In this document: positions 47,322 through 61,078 of the stretch, one piece after another
Layout: each line of letters begins with the position of its first letter
Numbering within the stretch: the stretch's first letter is position 1
From: Cyprinodon diabolis
Taxonomy: Eukaryota > Chordata > Actinopteri > Cyprinodontiformes > Cyprinodontidae
Assembly (NCBI GenBank): GCA_030533445.1
Contig: CM060062.1
Location: 23,085,329 to 23,149,328 of the forward strand
DNA: 64,000 bases
Direction of reading: 5' to 3'
Notes under the pieces: model-generated
Told to the model about the DNA's origin: nothing
The model's input: the letters and a program-made list of their open reading frames with translations, nothing else
Database searches by the model: none
Made by a program: the position numbers and the translations under genes

Positions 47322-49285
47322 ACCATAATCAAAGTCAGAAAATTAGACTCTGCATCACATTTGTTAACATCATACGGTATTTGCACTACACAGCAACCTT
47401 TTCAAATCCTTTTTAAACAGAACTCAACTCAATGTTTCCACTGCATTTGCTCCATATTCTTCTGATCACTGCTGCTTTTTATAAATGGAAAAGTTCATTT
47501 CACTGTTGAAAAAAAACTGTATGCATCAAATCTTTGTCTTAGTCTAAGTCTAGTGTTAGAAAATAGCAGTACCAAAATAGACATTAAAACTGATTCCTTA
47601 CTCAGTTGATCTGAGAAGAAAAGATGGGATTGCTAATGGAAACTTCCTTTCTCCAATGATAGTCCCTATCCTGCATTTCTATTTTCAGAACACCTGGCTC
47701 CAAAGGAGCAAAATACAATTAGTTTTCTAAGAACAACTTCTATATTTCAGTGGAATTTGGTCTTTTCAGAAAGTGAAAAAAAATTGAAACCAACCAGGAG
47801 CTGTTTTTAGCACTTTGTAACAGAAGAACAAAGTATACAAAACATGTCCACAAACTTGCTTCATCCTCAGAGCACTTGAGGTGCCAGGAGAGTGCAGAGT
47901 CTCGGGATATGTCACTTCCTAGACCATACCAGAGCATTGTGCAGCTGAAGTAAACTTTGGCAACAGAGCCTTGAACCTCAATGTAACCATTGTCTGCTTT
48001 AGCTCAACACTTTCAACACTAGATTCACTTTTAGCAGTCGGGCAAAACAGTTCCTAATGTTGTCATGTTCCTGCGTATTCTCCTGAGGCGTATAATCACT
48101 CCCATAGGAATGAACATAAAAGCAGAAAAAATACTCCTTCTAAACAATTACAATGTGATTCATTTTACAAAGACAAATAATTATTAGACAATTCAAAACA
48201 AAGCAATTTATTATAAAATCAGCAACATTAATACCTAGGAAGTGGATTAAATTTTGCATTGCATTGATTTAGTATAGTGACTCCTCTATCTAATCTGGTG
48301 GGGCTTTAATGAAGTGGCTCCTTGAGAATCACAAGAGCAGCTAAGCTGACCACAGGCTGAGTCACCCAAAAGTGTCGACTCAACAGTATTTCAGAGATTC
48401 GGTCAAACTACTGCCGAGAGTAAACCTATGCATGTGGTCAAAATTTGTTTTAGTTTTAAGGATAAGGATAGTTCTAAAACAAAAGGTTATATTGTTATGA
48501 ATTTACATACTGTTCTTGTTTGAAAATCTCTTCAGTCTTTCCCAAAAGCTATTTTCGCAGTCTCCATTATTATTAAATTTGTTTACAAATTTAATGCGGA
48601 GGTAATCCTTAGTGATTTTAAGAAGTAACTGTAGATAATGATGAAAAATACAACAAACAAAAAGCAGCACTTGTAACACAGCAAGTGATCTGTGACTAAT
48701 CAGCAGATTAAAGATTCCACCATCAGTTTGAGTTCAAGATATTTTTCTGCATGTCATTTTGAAACAAAAGGCTGAGATTCTAACACTTAAATAAAACATT
48801 AAAAAAAAATTATAGTTTTTCTAGTCATCACATTAGAGGTTCATGCTCTTCCAGCGTCCAACAAATTAAAGTCCTATGTGTCATGATCTTAAGGTGCTCT
48901 GGGCTTTGGTTTCCATTGATGTTGACAAACTCAGTCTCATGTTCTTCCTTTTACAGACTATTCTACATTTTTATCTCTCCTCATGTCCTCATCACCTATA
49001 CTTCGCTCCCGACTTTAGTCTTTCAGTATCAAAGGGGTCTCGTGGCTCCAGCTGGGTGGCTACCAGCCTCTCATTTCCTCTTAGGCTCTTGAACCATTCA
49101 ACAGTGGCGTGCTCCATTAGGGCTGAGCCGACCCCTGGGAGTCTACCAGAAGCCTCCGCTAGGCGCTCACCACTGCTTCCTGCTCATTTAAGTGACCCCC
49201 TCAGAATGGAGCACCATTGTCCAGGCTGTTATCTGATGGCCCCAATCCACAGACAGACAAAGCAGAGGGTCAGTACCTTTCAGCA
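47322..49285. other. Intergenic DNA, no gene recognised
   Basis: AT-rich. A long frame starting at 48876 runs into the CTTT array and is not supported by similarity or splice sites. Confidence 0.5.
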
Positions 49286-49404
<119 letters not shown>

Positions 49405-49938
49405 AAAAATTAGACTTAGACAACATTATTAGAAATTTCCTTTTGTACAGCTCTAATGACATTTCCATATTGAAATAATATTGCAGTTCCAAAGGTTTCT
49501 GTAACAATAAAGAATGAAGCAGAGCAGAAATAGCTGTGTAAATTTACCCAATTTTTCAATTTAGAAAATAAAAATAAGTTGATATTTTTATAGTAATGAA
49601 TGATGCTAGATATATTGGGAAGGAAACGAAACACATTTTTTTTTCTTTTTTACATAAATAAACAACGGAGAACAGTCCAGTTCTGAGGTACCATGACAAA
49701 GTAAACTGAACAAAGGGTATTTTCATTAAACACAAACAAAAAAAAACAAAGCAAACAGACTTTCTCTATTAAAAAAATTTTAACTACAGAATGCTCCTGA
49801 TAGTTCCATTTTACAGAAAAATCCTCAAAGGGGTATTTCTCTTCTGAAAATATGATATTCTTATTACTTGCAATAATGATGGAGGATTGAGTACGACAGC
49901 AGCAGTAGGTGGGAAAACAACAGCTGTGGGGTGTTTAA

Positions 49939-50159
49939 AGCTACAGTGTGTAATAATTACAGGGATATACAGTCAGAAATGTAATATATTATACATAACT
50001 ATGTTATTTATCATCATCTACGAGCTCAGCCTCTTAACCTTAATATTTGCGTTGCCTTAGAATTCGTTATTTATAATTACATAGGAGCGGGTCTCGCAGC
50101 CATGGAGGCAGACATCTTTGCGCTACGGCAGCGCAGAGCCAACAAACTAGCGATTGCGA
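49939..50159. mobile_element. TTAA-flanked MITE, copy 2 (truncated, inverted)
   Basis: Starts AGCTACAGTGTGTAA after TTAA (49935..49938) and matches the reverse complement of 26250..26473 closely. It stops at gcgattgcgaga where another element begins. Confidence 0.85.
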
Positions 50160-50162
50160 GAT

Positions 50163-50710
50163 AGGGCTGGGCGATATAGAAAAAATGCTTATCGATAAAA
50201 AAAAATGCATATTGATCGATATCGATAATTATTGAAAAGATTTGAAACCATATTTTATGTGCAGCTCTGCCTGGACTTTTTATAATATTGCTAAATGATT
50301 TAATTTTAATAAAAAACACAAACACAGACTTCGAATTAAATCTTTATTTAACCAACTTTTTTAACCATAACGGAATTGTTTTAAAGAAAAATAACTTAAG
50401 AGACCTGAGTTATGTTATTAAATACTGACAAAGAATAAACTAAAGTGACCAGAAAAGTGACCAAAATAAATATAACAAATAAATAAATGCCCCGCCGCCG
50501 CCCCCGTTTCCTGCTTTAACCTGAGTTATTACTTTGAAGTTTCTGGCCCCTCAGCATTTTTATCTCAATTATTAGAACTATGTGGGAAACTGCCCAGAAC
50601 TGAAAATATATATATATTTTCCCGAAATTCCTGAAGATTCCTCGGAGGAGAGCCGCGCCGGGGCCTACACAGCTCGTACTCCTGCGGGTGTGAGCGGCTG
50701 ATGATAAAAA
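50163..50710. mobile_element. hAT-like element, one end visible
   Basis: Starts AGGGCTGGGCGATATAG with repeated atcgat words, as in a widespread fish hAT group. It interrupts the MITE copy. The opposite end is not evident; the right boundary is a guess near the A run at 50706..50722. Confidence 0.5.
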
Positions 50711-50831
50711 AAAAAAAAAAAAGTTGGTTGTGTTATCAGCCAACCCCAGCATGACTTCTGATCCCTTTTACTTCCATAAGTTACTTGGCTTCTTTTTGTT
50801 TTTTCTTTAAATCTTAGAAATGTAACATTTA

Positions 50832-51987
50832 TGTCAGGATCCGGGGCTTTGCCCACCAGAGGGCGCCATGGATCCAGCCTGAGGAGCTTTGGCTCAGCAT
50901 GGACAGCTGTTGTCTATTTGCTGATTAAGGAAGCTTTTCCTATATAAGCTGAGTGTGACCTCCCCTCTGGGCTGGATCGTTGTGTGTTACCTGTGCCTCC
51001 ATGCCTGTCTGAACCTGCATCCTGCAAGTCTGTCAACCGGTTCCAATAAATTCTGGACTTTTTATCCTCCCACTGTGTCTGTGAGTCTGCATTTTGGGCT
51101 AGTAAACCATCGCATCATGACAGAACGATCCAGCCAACAGACTAGCCCCGCAGACTCCTTCTTCGCGCTCCTGGAGAGCCCGCTCTGTGCCGTCTGGGAG
51201 ACCCCTGAGCCCGCTCTGTGCCGTCTGGGAGACCCCTGAGCCCGCTCTGTGCCGTCTGGAGACCCCTGAGCCCGCTCTGTGCCGTCTGGAGACCCCTGAG
51301 CCTGCTCTGCGCCTTCCAGAGACTCCTGAGGTGGAGCCACGGTCGGTGGCTTCCTCTGTTCCTGAGGTGGAGCCGCAGTTGACGGCTTCCTCTGCTCTGG
51401 ATGTGGAGCCGTAGTGGGCGGACCTGTTGCAGAGCTGCGGGAGCGGAGACGGCGTCCTTCCCGGGGCTTTGTGCTGAAGCGGAGACAGAGTTTCTCCCGG
51501 TGCTTCCTGCTGAAGCGGAGGTGACGCCCTCCTCCAAGGCCCCTGCAGCTTTTGAGTCTCTGCTCTGCTGCCGGTTTCATGGCCGGCCACCTGAGACTTT
51601 TTCTGGCATCCCTGGTTCTCCCTTCGCCCTCCATGGGCGAGTTGTTTTTTTTGTTTTCTTTGGGGCGTCTGGAATCCGCCCTTGAGGGGGGGGTACTGTC
51701 AGGATCCGGGGCTTTGCCCACCAGAGGGCGCCGTGGATCCAGCCTGAGGAGCTTTGGCTCAGCATGGACAGCTGTTGTCTATTTGCTGATTAAGGAAGCT
51801 TTTCCTATATAAGCTGAGTGTGACCTCCCCTCTGGGCTGGATCGTTGTGTCTTACCTGTGCCTCCATGCCTGTCTGAACCTGCATCCTGCAAGTCTGTCA
51901 ACCGGTTCCAATAAATTCTGGACTTTTTATCCTCCCTCTGTGTCTGTGAGTCTGCATTTTGGGCTAGTAAACCATCGCATCATGACA
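50832..51987 (+). mobile_element. Compact non-autonomous LTR retrotransposon (1156 bp)
   Basis: Two nearly identical 291-bp LTRs (50832..51122 and 51697..51987), starting TGTCAGGATCC and ending CATGACA, flanked by ATTTA on both sides (50827..50831, 51988..51992). A polypurine tract (gaggggggggtac) precedes the right LTR. The internal part is only 574 bp and has no protease, RT or integrase. An ATG across the left LTR junction opens a 41-codon frame. It must depend on another element's enzymes. Its boundary design matches the Gypsy element at 32785..38496. Confidence 0.93.
51180..51331 (+). repeat. 30/31-bp tandem repeat inside the compact LTR element
   Basis: Five units of the type cccgctctgtgccgtctgg(g)agacccctgag. 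Two units are 31 bp and three are 30 bp. A 36-bp Pro/Glu-rich repeat (gtggagcc...) follows to about 51414. 30-bp units keep a 10-residue reading frame (PALCRLETPE); 31-bp units break it. Confidence 0.9.
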
Positions 51988-51992
51988 ATTTA

Positions 51993-52225
51993 GGGGAGTG
52001 GCGGCCTATTGGTTATGGCATTGTGCCTGGAATCCTGAGGTTCTGAGTTCAAGCCCCACTCCCAAAGATTGCCACTCTGAGCAAGACCCTTAACCCCCAC
52101 TCTGCTCCCCAGGAGCCACACAATGGCAGCCCACTGCTCCCTTAGGGGATGGGTTAAATGCAGACAGTTAATTTCGTTGCTCTGTACTTGTGACTGTGTA
52201 ATCACAATAAAACGCTGGAAAATTT
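51993..52225 (+). mobile_element. tRNA-derived SINE
   Basis: The head carries Pol III promoter boxes: A-like tggcggcctattggttatgg and B gttctgagttcaagcc. It is followed by a tRNA-unrelated body (gcaagacccttaaccccc, gatgggttaaatgcagac) and a tail ending caataaaacgctgg. It begins exactly where the target duplication of the LTR element ends. Confidence 0.85.
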
Positions 52226-55200
52226 TGAAGAAGCCATCTCTCAGGTCTATCACAGAGCTACTAGGATTTTACAACGACTGAGCTGCATTGAATCCTTTTA
52301 TGTCAATGTTGGCATGGTAACCCACATTAAATATTCATATTATATATTTTTATAAAATATTCTTATAAAAGTTAAAAATATACTATATATTCTTTCAAAG
52401 TAAAAAATAATACCTTTATGCTGCAGCATTGTAAATGTCCTGTGGATGTATTATTATTTTTTAATTTATAGTTTTGATGAAAAGATTTTAGCGATGACAT
52501 TTGACCAAGAAATATTACCCCTTTTATGCGTCACTTTATGTTCTGAGCCCCGATTTAAAAGTCAGTGGCCCCACCTGGCCCCCTAGGTAAATCTGATGTA
52601 GAACCGCCACTGAGTACAGTATATACAAAAATTATAATAAAACAATATAAAAAAAACAGAGCAAATTGCCTCTTTTACTTGTATTTTTTCAAAAGCAATC
52701 ATGGCAATAATCGTACATAAAAATAGATTCTAATCACATCTGCTAAAAAAACATTATGTAATTTTTAAATTACATCTGTGTAAAGAGTAATTCCCTTTTT
52801 GATGCTATAGTCTATTATCATTACTGTCCCCTTTTAACTGTCATGCCTCATACTGAGTTCACTACATGTACAATCTTGTATCTTTAAAGTGACTATTTGC
52901 TCCCTCCAAGCTTATTGGTTAACCCCCTCTAGTGGTCTAGCACAAGAACAAGTTTATACTTGTTTTTGGTAAACCTGCAGCTTTTTTTTCTCCTATTTTC
53001 TGTGATTGCATCATTTGTCCTCACTTCATTTTTCTCCCCTATATTATTTTGTGTTTTTGATTTAGCATCATCAATGTTTCTGCATCACATTTAGCTATTT
53101 CCAGTGTCTTTGCTCCTGTTGGCAACAATATTTTTTAACAAAAACCATCACATAAGTTATCAAGATGAAAGTTGCTAAAGAATCTAAATTTGAAGCCACT
53201 GCAAAAAACAAACAAACAGGTGCACTCTTCAGACATGTAAACTTATTAAAGCTCAAACAGAGAGAAATTAATCTATACTCCACTGATTATGGCTTTGAAC
53301 AATCACCAAGGAAAGACATGTTGGCTTCTGTAAAAGATTATTTAAAAGACAACAGAGATACAATTTTATGATTCAGAATAATCAATAATATGGTATATTT
53401 TTATCTATAATAATGAATAAAGTTATGACTGATCTTTTTTCATAAAGAAATACTTGAATCAAGAAAACATTCCATATGTGATTTTTTAGAAAGTAGAACT
53501 ATACGCCTAAAAGAGCAATGTGTGCTGCTGCCACTGAACTGGTCCAAATCTGTTAAAATGACAAAAAATAGAAGAGGATGTGGCAGATTTTACTGAATGC
53601 AGCATGGGAGCAGTGTCCTCTTGTGGAAAGAAACAGAAAAGACAAATCCATTTTTTTGAGTTATTTTACTTTTGTGTTTCAGACTGATAGACAGACAGCA
53701 GCAAATGGTTTTATTATAAGCAAACCATTGTGCCCTTTGTACCAAATTAGAGCTACTAAAGCAGCTTGTTTGTGCTGTGATTTCACCCACACCAGTCAGG
53801 TTTACCTGTTCAGATGTTTTGCAACCAGCTGGGGGTAACAAGCGCCAAATCCATATCCTTCTGACCAAGCAGGAATGCCTGTAGAGTAGAAGAAAGTAAA
53901 TATAATAGCTAATATGGGTCTAACCTGCATTTCAATAAAGTATGTATGATGTGTGCCTTCTTCTGTTTCTGTCATTGTCGTCACTTCCTCAGCTTCTCCT
54001 TATCAAAATCTGCTCAATTGTTCAGCATTGCAATCGTAAAACTGACGTCACTAGAACCATGTAACTGCTTTGTATGAAATCAATAAAAATGTACTGTATT
54101 GGATTAAAATAAAAACTTACAGGATCGGAATGCTGGATTGGAGTCATTAATCGGATAGCCCATCCAGCTAATTAGTCAACATGGTAGCTGACATCGGATC
54201 CGAGTATCGGGTTCATGCATCAATAATAAGAACAGCAAGAGAAAATTCAGAAATTGACTTAACAGTAAAAAGATAATATTTACATTGAAACCCAGGTAAA
54301 CTAGGTAAAGCTTTACTGTGAAACTGAAATATAAGGAATTATAATCCTCTATGTTTTATAAATGCAATTTGAAAGAGTTATTTATATTCTTCCCTCTTTA
54401 GCAAAATATTAGTTTAACAAAAAACTTCTAATATCACTTAATCAGTAAAAGATTGAACTTTTGTCAGTAAAAGACCTTGGTGATTTATTTGAGAACAGTA
54501 GTGAGCAAACATCATGTTTGAAACAATAAAAATGGTAAAGGTGACCAGCAGAGATGCACAGTTTAAGGAAAGATATTTGTTGGGCTTTGCAAATATGGCC
54601 TGCATGGTAGAGAGTGGAAGAAAAAACCCATAACATCTAAATTTCCAGTTTATAACAAGCCATGTAGGGACAAAGCAAACATGAAAAAGTAAAGAGCAAA
54701 GAGCTCTATTCAGTTAAGACCAAAATAAAAATGTAAAAGTCAATATTCAATGGGTTAATGTAAGGGCTTTCTCAAGCTATACACACAAAATATTTTCAAT
54801 CAGCATAGAATCTGTTGCAATACTCCCAAACTGCTAAAAATAAAAAAATAAAAAAAAAGGATTTCTTATGGGGGTTACATGTTAGAACAACTGATTAAAA
54901 TCATATATCTAGTAACTCCAGCTTAGAATTCAATGCTACTTTGTCCACATACACCTCTGTGAAAAAATGGAATTAAACTTTTCTTTTGCAATACATAGTC
55001 CCATAGACCGGCATCCAAAAACAAGGCCCGGACTTTAATGACAAAAAAAGGTTCTTATCATTTTTTTCTAAAAAACAAAAAAAAAAAAACATACTTTATT
55101 TATTAAAAGACGCAACAACTATAAATAATTTCAACACATTCTGCTTTCACATATATACATATTAGAGGTGCTTCTACACAAACATTTAGTTACATTCATG

Positions 55201-58200
55201 TATACATAGTTATCTCAGTTACTGAGATCGGACCGGTCTCTGCACGGTTTTTCAAGGGTAGTGTAAATGGGGTAATAGAATTGGGATCTGTTTTGGAGTC
55301 TTTAAATACTAAACCTGATTTTCTTTGCACATATTCTGACACCTCATCTTAACACTGAAACCAACAGCAGATGCAGAAACCTGATTAAAACATCTAAGAC
55401 AAACAGGAGCAAAAAGTTTGAATGGTGGGTCGCGTGTGCACATTTTAGTTCAGGTTTGGAACATTATCTAAAAGGACACTGAACAAATATACAACTTTCA
55501 CAAACTTATAGTAACTTATACGTAATACAAAACTTATAGTATAAAATAGGGTGACCATATTTTCATTTGGGAAAACCAGGACACCTTGGAGCGGGGCAGG
55601 GGGGGTGGGGGGGGATCTCTGTTCCCATGCATAGAGATGTCTGTGGCATGCACTCACTTAACGTAGGCCTACGTAATCCTACAATAACATTATATTTAAG
55701 ACCATAGATCTATTAAAAATGCTTTTCAGTAAAAGTCAACAGCAATAACTCCAATAACAAACGATAATTTTATTCAAAATGTATTTATTAAAAATGCTTA
55801 ACAATTCCTGTAATCAATAAATAGCACGATGAAAGAAATAATGTCTCATCATCGGGATTTGCTCCGTGATCAGAGTAAATGTTACTTGGCCCCGAACAGT
55901 GGTGAAAATTGGAAGTTCAGTTTAATATAATCCAGTCAGTGAATAGTTCCGTCTGAAATGAATGAAAATAGTTGTTTTAATGGTTATTGAGTCAGATATG
56001 TGGCGGTAATGTTTGGTTTATCTAAAGGTTTTTATTTGTTACTGTGTAAATGGGTTTGGTTGTAATTTAAGGACAGATTCTAATAGATCTGCAGAGTGGG
56101 GAGGGACTATAAATCTGATAGGATTTTTATCTTTTTATTACTGTTTTGCACAATATGCTTAACTATATACTTTAAGCTTTGCAAATGTTGTAATAACAAA
56201 TCAAATGTAATTTAAAAAAAGATGAAAAAGTCAAATGGGTCAAATTACCTTTGGGGTCTATCAAACAGATACAATGGCGAGTTATATGAAGGACTTAAAG
56301 ATAATATAAATAGAGATGGAGAGGGAGGGGGTTGTTTTTTTAAAGCCTGCTTTAGATAAGTCTTTGTAACATTTAGCTGCAGAGTGAAGAAAAAACCTGT
56401 TCTGAGACATTAAAGTCAAGTAAAACACGCTGGTTGAGGAAATTAACACTCCTAAAACAACTAAAGAAACACTCCAACTAAAACTCCTTCATCCTTCCAA
56501 GATTTCCCCTACTTTTCCTCGCTTCTTTTCTGAAGATCAAGCTATGGCAAAAAGTTGAAAAATTCTGCCTCTTTGATGTGCACACACAAGTGAGAGTTCA
56601 TTTCCATTTTTGATTTTCTCTCTCTCTTCTCTTTCTCTCTTCCTTTCTGTAAGAGTGCCAGCATCAAGATTTACCTTGGTGTGCAAATGTGCTGGAATAG
56701 GTTAAAAGGAAATCTCGCTGCTCTCTCAAAGCACAAGTGCAGATGTTATGAAGTTAATTAAAAATTTAGCAATTCGTTTCTCCTCGTCCCAATTTAGGCT
56801 GCATCAAATGGAAGAAAACAGACGGGTGGAAAAAAAAAATACTTATGAGAGGAGTCCGTGCAGTCTGTAGATGTTACACGTATGGCACCAATGACAAGGA
56901 GGACTAGTTCAGTAATGTAAAATAAATCTCATCCACCTTTCCTGGTTCTTCTAGTATTATTAGTGCATATGTAAAGCTGTAATTTCAGTCTCAAGCTAAA
57001 ACTTATGCAAGACTCTGAATACAAGCATTTTAGATTAATAGGCTTAGCCTGATTTTACTCAAACAAACCAATATTGCTCTACACCTTTTCCTCCATCTGC
57101 TTCATTTAGAAGACAGCAGAGATAAACACGTTCACCAGCCTCCTTCTTCCATCAGTCTTCCCAACAACTAACCCAGCTCTATCCATGTTTACTCAAATTG
57201 CATCAGTATGTTGACACCGGCCCCGCATCTTCTCCCAGCTCCTCTTTCTCCTCCCAGATAATAGTGCCATCCTCAGAAAGGATGTCAAGTCTCAAGATAC
57301 TGCCCACCCCTCTCTATCCCCCCACCCCCCTGCGGGTGGAGTGGGTGATGCTCCCAGATCATAGCAGAGGGCGGTTTAATTTTGCACAGGTGCTTGCAGC
57401 TGCATTCGTCCCTTAATCGGTGCTCAGTGTTAAAACCTCTCTGTGCTGCCCCCTTCCCACCACAATACCCCAGCCCACCCCCCAATGGGACCCCCCCCCT
57501 CCTCCACTGAGTGATATTACAAGCGGCAGCCGCACGCCTCTGATCTACACGCACTGGGTTCCCTCCTGGTCCTGGGTGAATAGCGCTTGAATTGTTCAAT
57601 TTGTTTAGAAGCCGCGTTGGATGCTTTGAAGCCACACATTTTAGCATAAATCATAACCTGTCTCCTTGCTCACAACAGCTTTGAAATGCAACATCTGCTT
57701 TTGAATCTCCTGCTTTACAATTAGTTAAGCAACATCAATAGAATGACTCCCTGTAATTTTTCTTTATAATGAACTGCTTTGTATACGTATGAGGGCACCG
57801 GTGGGCCCCTTTTGATTCGTTTGGTGTGCTTTTCCCAAGGCCAAAGTCTGAGATGGATTAATCTTCATGAACAGTTTTGTATTTTTGAGGGTCCACGAAC
57901 TCCCTAAACTTTTGAGCACAGTCAGACACATGTGTTAAATTGGGTTACCCTCGGTGCTAACCTACTTAGGAAGTGTCATGGTTGTGGGGCATGTTACCGG
58001 GCCGTGTTGTTTACTCTTTCATCACACCTCTTCAGGATTCCTGTTTGTTGGTTTGTTTTGCAAAGCACCAGCCTTCTGTTCAGCTGTGGGAAAAGTGCGG
58101 AATCAAAGTCCCGGGGAGCAGCCTGACGGTGACGTTGATAAGCTTGGCCTGTCACTATCCGTTTGTCTGAATGACACTGATGCTCAGGTTGGATCTCTGG

Positions 58201-60280
58201 GGGAAGTGGCGCCACAGAGCAACCAGGTGAACATGCTGCAGCTGTGCTGTGAGAAGAGAACTCTTTTTCCTTCAAGGTTGCTTTATGAATTTTGTACAAA
58301 TATAGAGATAATGCAAATAATTTTTTTTTATCTGTTGACCTAAGTTTTTGTCATTACCAAAGTTAAAAACTCCCCAAAAGGGATCCATCACTTAAGGAGG
58401 CCTCTAATCAGGTGCATTAAAAATTCTTTTTGCGGGTTGAAGGGGAAAATAACAATCCCAAAGATTTTTATTTTCAAAGGCAAGCATTTGATCAGTAGTC
58501 ATCAATTAAACTTACTGAGGTGCAAATTACACCGCAAGGATTAGATGAAAGAGCCTCTGTGTCATTTTCTCCCCTCCTCCTCAAAGCTTGGCTTGATTCG
58601 CAGCACACAAACAGCGGGCTGATCCCTGGCATGGCGGTGACAGGGTGACACTTCCCCTCACATTACGCAGGCTGAGCTGACTGAGGGGCTTAACAGATAG
58701 TGGCATCGCAGGCGTACGTTTACAAATAAACCCACTCCTCTAGCTGTGTGGCACTCCCCTGCACATGTAGCCCTTGTATCTCCAATCCTGCTTTGCATTT
58801 CTGATTTTAGCTGGAGTCCCCCCAAGAGATCAGGCTACCATGCTGACAAGAGTCCTTTTTCACATGGCATGTTTGGATTTCCAGACTAATGTTGATAAAT
58901 CTATATCAAAGATTTTTCTGACAAATGAAGGTTGTTACTTCCTATTGAATAGTCATAATAGAAAACAATATAAGAAAAATAAGAACGTTAGAAAACCTTT
59001 TAGGGAAATGAAAGAAGAAGCAAAGCTCTGTAAAAAAGAGACATACGAAGAAAGTTGGTTTCTGACCTGAGGGATCCAAAATCCAAGAAACTAACATTTC
59101 TAATTAGATTGAAAAATTCAACATTACATGATGAAAACAGAAGAGAGAACTTCAAACTCTGCCTCCCCTTGTCCAAATACCACATTAGGTGATAGATACC
59201 ACCCATAGTTTATTTTCTTGAACAAAAGAGTTTTAAATTAAAACTATTGTGGAGGATTTTTTGCAAATTTTTGAAAAGACCCTCCCTCTCCACTTTAACA
59301 AAAAAAAAAAAAAAAAACACTCTCAAGAGGGAATGCCTACTAAAGGTGTGCCACAACATGCACAAGCCCATTTTTCCTCGTGCATGCTCTGTTTAAAAGT
59401 TGCTGTTTGCATCACTCATACAAGCTTACTTTCCAAAATAACATTTGCAATTTTTCCACTATGGGGACGAACACATAGGTGGGGCTTACGTAAACATATC
59501 ACCAGAATGATAGACAATTAGGAGGACAATTTATTTTGATGATCCACCCAGAAAAAGAACATCTTCAACTATACTTTTAACACTGATTCTTACCTCAGAT
59601 GAGATTAAATAATAACAGGTTTAAAGGAGATCTATTAATGCAAGTTATAATAAAGGTCTGAAGTCTGATAAAATTATTTTAAAGCCCCTTCGTTATTTAA
59701 GATACTCTTTTTCCTCAGATAGATAAAAGTGGATGTTTGTTCATTCTTCCTACATATAAATATATATATATATTTACATTTTTTTGACCATTTAGAAGCG
59801 CAAAATCTGTGAAAATATACACCTGTTAAAGTATTAGGCCCAGTCTATATTAAAGTATATTTTCATAAACTGTTTAGAAAAAGTAGCATCCAGACAAGTT
59901 CACATGGAGCCACTGAAGACAATGCAGTAGACATGCCAGGCCTTTTGGTGGCATTGTGAGATAGCTACAGAATCACACCTAAACAACTGAAAAAAATAAA
60001 CACCAGGCATACAGAGAGCCCATGCAAGGTAAAAATAGCAACACTGCACAGCCTAAATAACAAAATATGATCTCTGTGTGAATGGGGCCTTTATAAATTC
60101 ATACATCTTCCGATTAGACATTATATATATATATACTCTGTGAAAAAGAAATGTGTACATATCTATATTTGACAATAGTTGTTGAATAAGAAGTTTAAAA
60201 AATAATGCCAGCTTAATAGATACAGTAGATGGATCCATTTAAAATTGATTGCATACAGTATGTTTTATTTAAGATATTGG
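52226..60280. other. Intergenic DNA, no gene recognised
   Basis: AT-rich, no exon with convincing protein content. The sequence agggtgaccatattttcatt at 55549 looks like the end of a common fish repeat. 56.5-58.7 kb is less repetitive and more GC-balanced, as conserved noncoding DNA can be, but this cannot be shown from one genome. Confidence 0.45.
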
Positions 60281-60285
60281 ATAAG

Positions 60286-61073
60286 TGTCATGATTGGTTT
60301 TTAGGTTAAACCCACATGCAGAACACAAACGGAGGCTGAGTAAAAGTTTAACAGAGTTTATTTAGATTGACACAAGAACATGAACTGGATCAGGTACTGG
60401 TCCGGGTTGGGTTCACTGATGTCTGCAGAGATGGACAGTTTGATTAGCCAGGCAGTCAGAAGATTGAGTTTTTAGATTGTTCTGAGTCTACCTTGAAGGA
60501 GTCCAGGCTTAACTTGTGAGGGAGGGAACCGTTGGGTCCATAGACTGTTGGTTCAGCAGAGTGCACAAGCAGCAGCAGCGTCTAGCTTCTGACTTTGAAT
60601 GGCAGACCTTGATCTGAGTTTCCAGCTCTTCTCTGAGAGCAGCAGGAGAAAATCCAGACTGGAATCTTCAGGTTTGGCTCACCAGGGCTGGCAGGCAGGT
60701 TAAGCTCACCCAGAGCTTCAGACTTGAGACAGGTTTCCTGTGAACAAAGATAGAGGCAGATTAGAATCAGGTTTCTCACTTGAGATGACTTAGATTCTTT
60801 CTGATAACAGAGGCTCAGGTTGCTAACCAAACTAAGGTCAACACTGCGTCGTTGAAGGAAGGTCTGGCAGCTGCTTATGTAGGGAAGGTTCCTGATGAGC
60901 AGACGAGCTCCAGGTGTGCTGGAGGGCTCCAGCCCAGGAGACCCACGGCGCACTCTGCTGGAGAAAGGTGGTAAATCCCCAGATCCCAACAGTAACCCCA
61001 GTCCCTAACAGAAAACAAAAAACAGAAGAGGATCCTCGGCGCCCTCTGGTGGGCAAGCCTCAGGATCCCAACA
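60286..61073 (-). mobile_element. Solo Gypsy LTR with 5-bp target duplication
   Basis: 788 bp; in minus direction starts TGTTGGGATCCTGAGG and ends CATGACA, with ATAAG on both sides (60281..60285, 61074..61078). The first 45 bases resemble the LTR at 50832 (cttgcccaccagagggcgcc is shared with one change), and other parts resemble the LTRs of the full Gypsy element. No internal sequence is left, as after LTR-LTR recombination. Confidence 0.92.
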
Positions 61074-61078
61074 ATAAG

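Noticed and set aside
51062..51721. 219-codon minus-strand ORF across the compact LTR element
   Set aside because: It is antisense to the element and arises from the GC-rich tandem repeats; the element's own start and polypurine tract put sense on the + strand.
51993..52080. Functional tRNA gene
   Set aside because: Has A and B boxes but the body cannot form a proper anticodon arm and continues into a SINE body.
57198..58343. Several ORFs of 60-130 codons at 57.2-58.3 kb
   Set aside because: They overlap on both strands, have no domain and no GT/AG structure. The region may be conserved noncoding DNA but that cannot be seen here.
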